A stretch of 25,840 bases of DNA. Origin: a virus. Every line of letters begins with the position of its first letter. Positions within the stretch are counted from its first letter, which is position 1. Made by a program: the position numbers and the translations under genes. Below the pieces are notes generated by a model. It saw only the letters and a program-made list of their open reading frames with translations, was not told the origin of the DNA and did no database searches. Below, in pieces: positions 20,834 through 25,840 of this stretch. The DNA is taken from positions 1 through 25,840 of IMG/VR virus record IMGVR_UViG_3300022853_000080; one strand, written 5' to 3'.

Positions 20834-21269
20834 TGTCACTCTCCAAACTGTCTGTGTTTATCTTACCGAAAGAGTGGATAAAACTGGTCATGTTCTTTTC
20901 GCCAACCTTAAATCCACATCCTTTGAGCATCCGCTTCATTGGTTCTGAGGAGGTTACTTCGTACACTATGCCCTCCCCTTCGAATTTGGTGTGTGCGTCT
21001 TCCTTGAGAGCTTCAATAATCTTACGAAGGCCAATACCTTTTTCAGTGGTGTGCGCTTCGGGGTTAACCATAAGGAACGACATGATGCAAATTTTGACGC
21101 CCTCCGGAAAATAGACAAACCCTGCAGCGCATGGCTTTCCATTATGGAATGCGACCCTTCCGTGGGGCAAGATACTCTCTGGAATAGGATCCCAGTCATA
21201 CGCTTGGACCCATTCGCAGATGATCGAATAGTGTGCTCTGGGCGTGTACGCCTCTGTTCGGTAGCTCAA
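20820..21269 (-). CDS. GNAT-like acetyltransferase 2 with TTG start
   Basis: A 149-residue GNAT-like protein. Central strands read HGRVAFHNGKPCAAGFVYF and VKICIMSFLMVNPEAHTTEK, followed by the CoA-side helix GIGLRKIIEALKEDA and the late EPMKRMLKGCGFKVGEK, the usual GNAT ending. No ATG is available before the fold begins. TTG 21269 has GAGGAG about 10 nt upstream and gives a complete domain, so I accept it. That start lies inside the Hint-protein gene (74-nt overlap in another frame). The substrate is unknown. It is one of two GNAT-like genes bracketing the P/Q-rich protein. Confidence 0.65.
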   Translation of the reverse strand: MSYRTEAYTPRAHYSIICEWVQAYDWDPIPESILPHGRVAFHNGKPCAAGFVYFPEGVKICIMSFLMVNPEAHTTEKGIGLRKIIEALKEDAHTKFEGEGIVYEVTSSEPMKRMLKGCGFKVGEKNMTSFIHSFGKINTDSLESDNGPR

Positions 21270-22647
21270 TATAGAAAAGCTCCTCGTTCCGTTCGTGTGA
21301 CATATTCAGCACGGCAAGGCGGTCTGTGTCTGTCAGCTCCGAAGTGTTCGGGACTTCGTTTAGGTCTGCGCTGATAAAGCCGCTAGTGACCAGTGTGTAG
21401 TTTTCAGTGCAGATTGGGTAAACGACCACAGGAGAATCAATGGACACAGGGGTGCTCAGTGCAGAGTCGCGGACCCGAATCCAGATACCATGCTCAAACA
21501 CGGCATGGCCTCCTGAAACATAAACATCCTTGTATTCGAAGATCTCATCGGAGTAAGCCTCGCCACGGGTAATGACTGTACCGCCGATGAATACCCTGTC
21601 ACCAAGGCGAAGGTCTTCAACTGCTTTGGTTGTCCCGTCTTCCATTTCGATAGGTGTGCCCTGCATGTAGCAGAACATTGAGCCAATGGTGCCACCGATA
21701 AAGCCACCGATAGGTCCACCGAAGGAATAGCCGACGGCTGTGCCAACGCCAGAACCTGCCGCGCTTTTGGCTGCAGTCTTGAAATCCTGTCCCATAAGTA
21801 AGCCCAAGCCAAGGGAAACACCCCCGCCAAGAAGCCCTGACTGAAACCCCCCATACTGGAAGTTTGTCTTAAAGTCACCGCCGGACCACACAGGCGTTCC
21901 GGGTGCTGCAGAGATAGAAACCCCGCTTCCGCTTTGACCAGAAAGCACATTACCTCCTTCAGGAGTGGACGCGAGCTGGGTGTTACCTGTAAATGCTGAT
22001 GGTGGTGGTGGTGCGCTACTCTCACCCAATACGCTAGATGCGAAGTCACTGCCGCCAGAACCCAATAACTCCGACCGTGAGATACCTTGTGACAGGGGCG
22101 ACCCGCCGCCGTACAGGCCCTGAGTTTCACCTAGAATGGAATTAACTGCAGGGACATTGGCAGACAACGAACCTACGTTGGTAGTCCCTGAAGGACCGCC
22201 GGATAGGTAGGTGCCAAAGTCTGTGAGCGTATCTGGAATATCTGTGATAAAGCCTGAGGCGTTATCTAGCGCATCGCTACCAAAAGATACGATGTCATTG
22301 TACGTTGTTTCGCCACCACCCTTGAGACTATCCAAGAAACCCGGCTCAACACCTGTACTCTGCAATTCATCAAAGGCGTACTGGCCTGCGTTTTGTCCTA
22401 TCTCGTTTGCCAAGAAACTGGCCCCTGCGCCCGCTAATCCTAGCGCCATATTTGGCCCTGTCTGTGTGTACGGGTCGTCCAATAGGCGGCTCCCGCCCTG
22501 CGAAGTGAAGCCCTCATCCAATGTTACTTGGCGACCCGGTGTGTTTGTAAAGAAACGGTGGGACGGGGTGCCCCCCGCTTGGCCATAGGTAAGGATGTTG
22601 GTGGCGGGGGCTTGGTATGTAGGATCTTGCAGTGTGAGAATAGTCAT
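21196..22647 (-). CDS. Gly-rich virion protein with C-terminal Hint (intein/hedgehog-like) domain
   Basis: Residues 1-300 are Gly/Ser-rich, with tail- or ejection-protein character. A glycine zipper (GYSFGGPIGGFIGGTIGSMF, about 306-325) probably inserts in a membrane. Cys326 then opens a Hint domain: GTPIEMEDGTT, KAVEDLRLGDRVFIGG (341-356), the block-B-like VSGGHAVF with H381, and CTENYTLVTSGFISADL (413-429). In hedgehog and bacterial Hint proteins the first Cys performs an N-S acyl shift that cleaves the chain. There is no C-terminal His-Asn plus extein, so splicing is unlikely but cleavage at Cys326 is possible. About 50 further residues follow the domain. The gene starts at ATG 22647, sharing one base with the previous TAA. 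Confidence 0.8.
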   Translation of the reverse strand: MTILTLQDPTYQAPATNILTYGQAGGTPSHRFFTNTPGRQVTLDEGFTSQGGSRLLDDPYTQTGPNMALGLAGAGASFLANEIGQNAGQYAFDELQSTGVEPGFLDSLKGGGETTYNDIVSFGSDALDNASGFITDIPDTLTDFGTYLSGGPSGTTNVGSLSANVPAVNSILGETQGLYGGGSPLSQGISRSELLGSGGSDFASSVLGESSAPPPPSAFTGNTQLASTPEGGNVLSGQSGSGVSISAAPGTPVWSGGDFKTNFQYGGFQSGLLGGGVSLGLGLLMGQDFKTAAKSAAGSGVGTAVGYSFGGPIGGFIGGTIGSMFCYMQGTPIEMEDGTTKAVEDLRLGDRVFIGGTVITRGEAYSDEIFEYKDVYVSGGHAVFEHGIWIRVRDSALSTPVSIDSPVVVYPICTENYTLVTSGFISADLNEVPNTSELTDTDRLAVLNMSHERNEELFYIELPNRGVHAQSTLFDHLRMGPSV

Positions 22648-22883
22648 TAGCCCAAACGTCCTTTTGCCTTTAAGTCTTCAATAAGCGTACAGAGCACATC
22701 CGCGACCTCTGCTAGTGTTGTTGCATCTGCGTCCAGTGCTCGCACGGTGGTCACGTTTGTAGTAGTATAGCCTATTTGGATGGGTTGGCTAAGATCAATT
22801 AACTCAACTTCCAAATCATCCACAAGTTGACGTCCCCACCCTTGACTCCATTCAAACGGTGCTGCGGGTAGGGATGTTTTCAT
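22647..22883 (-). CDS. Small virion-region protein (78 aa)
   Basis: A 78-residue soluble protein. The N-terminal half has Pro and aromatic residues (MKTSLPAAPFEWSQGWGRQL). The C-terminal half is a helix with the conserved-looking RALDADATTLAEVADVLCTL and IEDLKAKGRLG. Similar short proteins with a TLAEV-x-x-VL-x-TLI-x-DL ending occur beside tail genes of marine podoviruses as I recall, without known function. It overlaps the nozzle gene stop as ATGA and the Hint-protein start by one base. Confidence 0.7.
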   Translation of the reverse strand: MKTSLPAAPFEWSQGWGRQLVDDLEVELIDLSQPIQIGYTTTNVTTVRALDADATTLAEVADVLCTLIEDLKAKGRLG

Positions 22884-24691
22884 CGCTTGCTCACTGGCTT
22901 CATTCTAAGGCGGTTAGTACCAATACGCCACTTGTCCCCAAGTGCGTCAGACGCATACCGGACACGTATTTGACGGCCCTTGGCACGGAAGCTGAGCTTG
23001 GCTGTTGTGGCTCCAATAGTAAATGGGCCTTTTGTTACCTCATTGGCGTCCTGTGGATACTTCTTTGTGTAGAAAGACACCTTGACGTCACCTGTTTGAA
23101 CCATATCCGGAATAAATTTGTCCGACAATAGAAGCGCGCCGCCAGCGCCAACGCTAGGGTCATCGATTTCTATAGCGCCAGATTCTATATACGCGCTCAT
23201 GGCTGCAGTGTCATCGTCGTCACCAAACTCGTGGTTGAAGTAGCACCCTGCCGCGTCAAAGGCGATAGGGTTTGCCAGGAACTTCTCGCTGTCGTTCCAA
23301 GCGCTTCGAGCCAGTGTTCCGTCATGCCAGATGTTTTTCTGTGGCTCGCCGTAATAGTACGCGACGTAATGGCTACATTCTGTGTTAGCTCCGCGAGGGT
23401 AGAAGAACCACACCTCTTGGAACTGTGTGTTGATAGCCACATAACTTTTTTGCTTATTGTCTTCGTTGATGTTGTCAAATACATAACGTCGCATAGGACA
23501 GTCAAGTACAGAGACTTGGCCAGTGTACGCATAGAAGTTGTGATGGCCCATGAAGAACACAGTGCCGTTGATTTCCCCCGTGGCTTTCATACCGACAATG
23601 GTGATGTCCTCGGCCAGCAACCGGAAGTTGAAGATGAACGGCTGCGCTGTGTACTGTTGTGCATACAGGCTGGTGTCTGTAAAGATAAGGGTCTGGTTAC
23701 GAGACTGTATCTTAGACACGATTGTTGTCCCACCAGTCAGTTGGAAAGAGCCTGCGGTATTCGCCACTCCCGGGGTCCAGTTGGTGTTGTCGTCTTGGTC
23801 AGACCATCGGACCAGCATAGGGTCCACAACACTGCCCGTATGTGCCCCGTACAATACTAGAATCTTAATGTCTTGGTTTACGTCGTTGATCTTGGCTGTT
23901 GCCGGGGCGTTGCTTACAAGTGCCGCCCGTGTAGCCACACCGCCGCTCGTGTCCCAGATGTAGGTGCCACCGTTGCGCTTGGTCATAAGGAGGTCTTCAC
24001 CCCAAAGTGCGAATGTCCAATAAGTTACTTCTGTGGACGTCGCGTCGCCACCTGAGCGAGGACTGCCCCATGTTGAACCACCCCAACCACCAGCACTCCA
24101 ACCTAGACCGCCCGCTGTGCTGTCAAAGCCTGTGGTAACAAGGTACTCAACAACCACCGAAGAACCACCCCCCGTGACCGTGCTAGTGGCGGCTGACGCC
24201 GCCGTGATAGTGTATGTGTTGGCTGTAGGTGTTGTTTGTATTTCATACTCGCCTACGATCGTTATACCGCCTGCAGCCGCCGCACCAGAAACAACGATAA
24301 AGTCGCCAGGATTACCGCCAAAGCTCGTATCCGTTATCGTGACTGTTGTGCTGCCCGAGGTGGTGTCAATAGGATTGGATCCCAGAGGATTGGTTGTCTT
24401 CCGTAGCGGCGTGATATCGTAAATAGATCCCTGAAAAATTACCTGAACATGGGACGCGGTGCCTACGGCGATGATACTTTCATCAGCCAGTGTGCGCCAA
24501 GTCTTAGTCGTGCGTGGGACGCCCGTGGTCATGTAGTCCGCGTTGAGTTTCCAGCCGCCAATTTTTTCTGGTAGGTCTTTACGGAAGCGGACATGTTCCA
24601 CATCTACGTACCGTCCCTCAGAAGCGTACTCTGTCATATCCCGAATAACTCCGGGCGGTAGCTTAATGGGAATTGGTACGCCTCTGGTCAT
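22880..24691 (-). CDS. Tail tubular protein B / stabilisation protein
   Basis: This 603-residue beta-rich protein has features of the podovirus tail nozzle (T7 gp12, P22 gp10-like stabilisation proteins). It opens with a basic, proline-containing IPIKLPPGVIRDMTEYASEG and YVDVEHVRFRKDLPEKIGGW, the usual start of the family. Propeller-like repeats follow with WSDQDDNTNWTPG and SKIQSRNQTLIFTDTSLYA near 290-360. A Thr/Gly/Ser-rich insertion (about 110-215) probably forms an exposed domain. The C-terminus is FRAKGRQIRVRYASDALGDKW, also typical. It would form the lower tail tube that closes the virion. ATG 24691 overlaps the stop of the membrane-protein gene. Confidence 0.82.
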   Translation of the reverse strand: MTRGVPIPIKLPPGVIRDMTEYASEGRYVDVEHVRFRKDLPEKIGGWKLNADYMTTGVPRTTKTWRTLADESIIAVGTASHVQVIFQGSIYDITPLRKTTNPLGSNPIDTTSGSTTVTITDTSFGGNPGDFIVVSGAAAAGGITIVGEYEIQTTPTANTYTITAASAATSTVTGGGSSVVVEYLVTTGFDSTAGGLGWSAGGWGGSTWGSPRSGGDATSTEVTYWTFALWGEDLLMTKRNGGTYIWDTSGGVATRAALVSNAPATAKINDVNQDIKILVLYGAHTGSVVDPMLVRWSDQDDNTNWTPGVANTAGSFQLTGGTTIVSKIQSRNQTLIFTDTSLYAQQYTAQPFIFNFRLLAEDITIVGMKATGEINGTVFFMGHHNFYAYTGQVSVLDCPMRRYVFDNINEDNKQKSYVAINTQFQEVWFFYPRGANTECSHYVAYYYGEPQKNIWHDGTLARSAWNDSEKFLANPIAFDAAGCYFNHEFGDDDDTAAMSAYIESGAIEIDDPSVGAGGALLLSDKFIPDMVQTGDVKVSFYTKKYPQDANEVTKGPFTIGATTAKLSFRAKGRQIRVRYASDALGDKWRIGTNRLRMKPVSKR

Positions 24692-25161
24692 AGAACTTTA
24701 TAACACGCAAGTCCGGCAGCGACAAGGAATCCTGGTATGAGTGTAGCCACGTCCCTATCACCAACTATGTTTATCAACCATTGCGGCTTGTGCTGTCCCA
24801 CGTAGTACATATTTAGCGCGATGACAGGGCCTACCGCTACGTAGAATATTAGGTCTGGGTTGTTAAGTGAGGCCCATGGGATAATCGCCAAAAACGCGGG
24901 GAGAGAATACCGCGCCATTGAGTAAGGGATGTTTTCCCACTTCGTATAACCAAAGGCGATGTTCGCTGCAGCAAAACCTCCGGCGCATGTTGCAAGCGCG
25001 GCGTCAAGAATTGTCGTCGGTTCTAGCCCGTACCACGCGGCGAACAGGCAGATCACCAGTAGGCTCCAGCGCCCCGGTCCCGCGTACCCGTTCCCTTGGG
25101 CGAATCGTGCAGCGCTCCCGGCAACACCAATTAAGAATACGACACATATGGCAATCGTCAT
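24688..25161 (-). CDS. Four-TM membrane protein after endolysin
   Basis: A 157-residue hydrophobic protein with an N-terminal helix (MTIAICVVFLIGVAGSAARF) and about four further hydrophobic segments: WSLLVICLFAAWYGL, ILDAALATCAGGFAAANIAF, YSLPAFLAIIPWASL, and LIFYVAVGPVIALNMYYVG. A last one (ATLIPGFLVAAGLACYKVL) is at the C-terminus. I do not recognise the family. Its ATG overlaps the endolysin stop (ATGA) and its stop overlaps the nozzle gene. The location suggests lysis timing, superinfection exclusion or a virion membrane component; the number of helices is larger than in a typical holin. Confidence 0.7.
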   Translation of the reverse strand: MTIAICVVFLIGVAGSAARFAQGNGYAGPGRWSLLVICLFAAWYGLEPTTILDAALATCAGGFAAANIAFGYTKWENIPYSMARYSLPAFLAIIPWASLNNPDLIFYVAVGPVIALNMYYVGQHKPQWLINIVGDRDVATLIPGFLVAAGLACYKVL

Positions 25162-25637
25162 AACAGGTCTCCTTGTAAAAATAATGCTTTTTCTTCTGCT
25201 CGTCTAAGTACGAGTCCTCGGAGTATTCTTCCGTTGGCGCGTCGCCATTTCCAGAATTCATTAGATGCACCTGTGTAGTCATATCGATTTAGTTTCATTC
25301 TGAGGGTGGAACTTTGGAGTCGTCCGCTACCCACGTTGTACGTGAGTGACGCGACCGCGTCGTATTGGCCCTGCGATAACGGGACAGATACCAGCTTTTG
25401 TATCGCGCCCTGGACGTGTCGCAACTCTCTTTCCAGAAGTCGAGTAGCATAGTCAATATCAATAGGGGGATGATCCATAGTAATACGACTACCATCCAAA
25501 TCCCAAGTGCTGCCCCACCCAATAGTAGGGATATCAGCAGGGCACCGATACGGGTCCAGGCCCGGTGTATCAGGGTCTCCATCCACAAGTCCTTCCCATT
25601 TCTTTATAAGCGCTATACCTGCAGAGCCTACGTTCAT
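25158..25637 (-). CDS. Endolysin, GH24 phage-type lysozyme
   Basis: This 159-residue enzyme is a T4/P22-type muramidase that cuts peptidoglycan between MurNAc and GlcNAc. The catalytic Glu is in IALIKKWEGLVDG (E15), followed by DPYRCPADIPTIGWGSTWD, where Thr38 and the TIGWG strand match the family. The C-terminal lobe has LSQGQYDAVASLTYNVGSG and WRRANGRILRGLVLRRAEE, the conserved helix-turn blocks of GH24. There is no signal peptide or SAR helix, so it needs the holin encoded just upstream. The ATG overlaps the holin stop (ATGA). A hydrophobic frame is nested inside it in another frame (separate entry). Confidence 0.95.
   Translation of the reverse strand: MNVGSAGIALIKKWEGLVDGDPDTPGLDPYRCPADIPTIGWGSTWDLDGSRITMDHPPIDIDYATRLLERELRHVQGAIQKLVSVPLSQGQYDAVASLTYNVGSGRLQSSTLRMKLNRYDYTGASNEFWKWRRANGRILRGLVLRRAEEKALFLQGDLL
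25295..25582 (-). CDS. Possible overprinted membrane protein inside endolysin gene
   Basis: In another frame of the endolysin gene, ATG 25582 is preceded by GGAAGGA about 7 nt away and opens 95 codons. The product has two adjacent hydrophobic helices (RIGALLISLLLGGAALGIW, then MVVVLLWIIPLLILTMLL) and a strongly basic tail with ARYKSWYLSRYRR. That is the layout of a two-TM holin or antiholin. It may be a chance product of the endolysin codons; I rate it as a candidate only. Confidence 0.3.
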   Translation of the reverse strand: METLIHRAWTRIGALLISLLLGGAALGIWMVVVLLWIIPLLILTMLLDFWKESCDTSRARYKSWYLSRYRRANTTRSRHSRTTWVADDSKVPPSE

Positions 25638-25840
25638 GTGTGGGATTGCCGCGCAAACGTGCGCGATCCGAACCAGAAGCAGACGACTGTGCCAAACAAG
25701 GCTTGAGTAGGATCATTCCAGATCTCAGCGTACTGAACTGTCGTCATCCAGTCCATATTCACCGCTACAGTTAGGGCGAAGAACTCAATGAAGAATAAGT
25801 ATGTTATTACCGGACGCACACTTGCGGCGAGATTTATAAC
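25634..25840 (-). CDS. Holin, GTA-type three-TM family (partial, runs off right edge)
   Basis: The frame is open to the right edge of the window, so its start is missing. The visible 68 residues read VINLAASVRPVITYLFFIEF, a first hydrophobic segment with the SVRP motif. They continue through ALTVAVNMDWMT and end with LFGTVVCFWFGSRTFARQSH. The VRP-x-x-TY and WFGSR pair is typical of the gene-transfer-agent/phage three-TM holins, whose third helix would lie in the missing part. It would permeabilise the inner membrane for the lysozyme, whose start overlaps its stop. An internal GTG at 25819 would give only 61 residues and cuts the SVRP motif. Confidence 0.75.
   Translation of the reverse strand, partial: VINLAASVRPVITYLFFIEFFALTVAVNMDWMTTVQYAEIWNDPTQALFGTVVCFWFGSRTFARQSHT

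Noticed and set aside
21456-22130. 224-codon minus-strand frame inside the Hint-protein gene
   Set aside because: Its translation has no domain character, and the Hint-protein frame has clear domain motifs over the same bases.
25004-25282. 92-codon frame overlapping the endolysin end and the membrane-protein start
   Set aside because: Cys/Arg-rich noise with no recognisable domain, lying across two real genes; likely a shadow frame.
1-25840. tRNA genes, CRISPR arrays, insertion sequences or attachment sites
   Set aside because: I saw no cloverleaf-like segments, no regularly spaced direct repeats with unique spacers, and no transposase or integrase; the 14.7-14.9 kb repeats lack spacer regularity.

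Overview
The window is a compact stretch of a tailed double-stranded DNA phage genome. Every gene I can support lies on the minus strand, so transcription runs right to left. The mix of a T7-like family A DNA polymerase, DUF3310, a GH24 lysozyme, a three-TM holin with an FWFGSR signature, internal-virion-like proteins and a tail-nozzle/stabilisation protein suggests a short-tailed phage (podovirus). It resembles marine alphaproteobacterial podoviruses of the HMO-2011/pelagiphage kind; that host assignment is inference. No terminase, portal, capsid, RNA polymerase or integrase lies in the window, so this is only part of the genome.

In order of transcription: (1) 25.84-24.7 kb, lysis (holin running off the right edge, lysozyme, membrane protein). 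(2) 24.7-14.9 kb, virion genes: tail nozzle/stabilisation protein, a small protein, a Gly-zipper protein ending in a Hint domain, two GNAT-like acetyltransferases, a P/Q-rich protein and three internal-virion-like proteins. (3) 14.92-14.51 kb, a non-coding region with about ten GCCAATAC/GCCAATTC boxes, a near-perfect 23-nt inverted repeat, two small palindromes and a promoter: a candidate replication origin and control region. (4) 14.5-8.2 kb, replication block 1: SNF2-type helicase, two conserved proteins, an ssDNA-binding-like protein, an archaeo-eukaryotic-type primase and a UvrD-like helicase. (5) 8.2-7.6 kb, a small gene with an in-frame internal start, closed by a UUCG-loop terminator. 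(6) 7.59-0.02 kb, a second operon starting at a TATAAT promoter.

The most interesting part is the head of that second operon. It encodes, with stop/start overlaps, a 17-residue hydrophobic peptide, a protein of the 5-hydroxymethyl-dU kinase helical-domain / thymine-hypermodification family, a small two-TM protein, a TET-associated-type glycosyltransferase (TAGT), a ThyA-fold enzyme lacking several hallmark residues of true thymidylate synthases, and an HD phosphohydrolase. I read this as a candidate DNA-thymine modification cassette: hydroxymethylation at the nucleotide level, incorporation by the phage polymerase, then further modification including glycosylation. No TET/JBP oxygenase and no P-loop kinase is present in the window, so the route would differ from the described ones.

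The operon continues with DUF3310, a zinc-ribbon protein, DNA polymerase (Leu at the 762-equivalent position), a DEDDh exonuclease, and three roughly 65-residue HTH-like proteins interleaved with these enzymes. Two further small genes (32 and 58 aa) fill apparent gaps, with start/stop overlaps at both ends. All functional statements rest on motif reading by eye; no database search was run.
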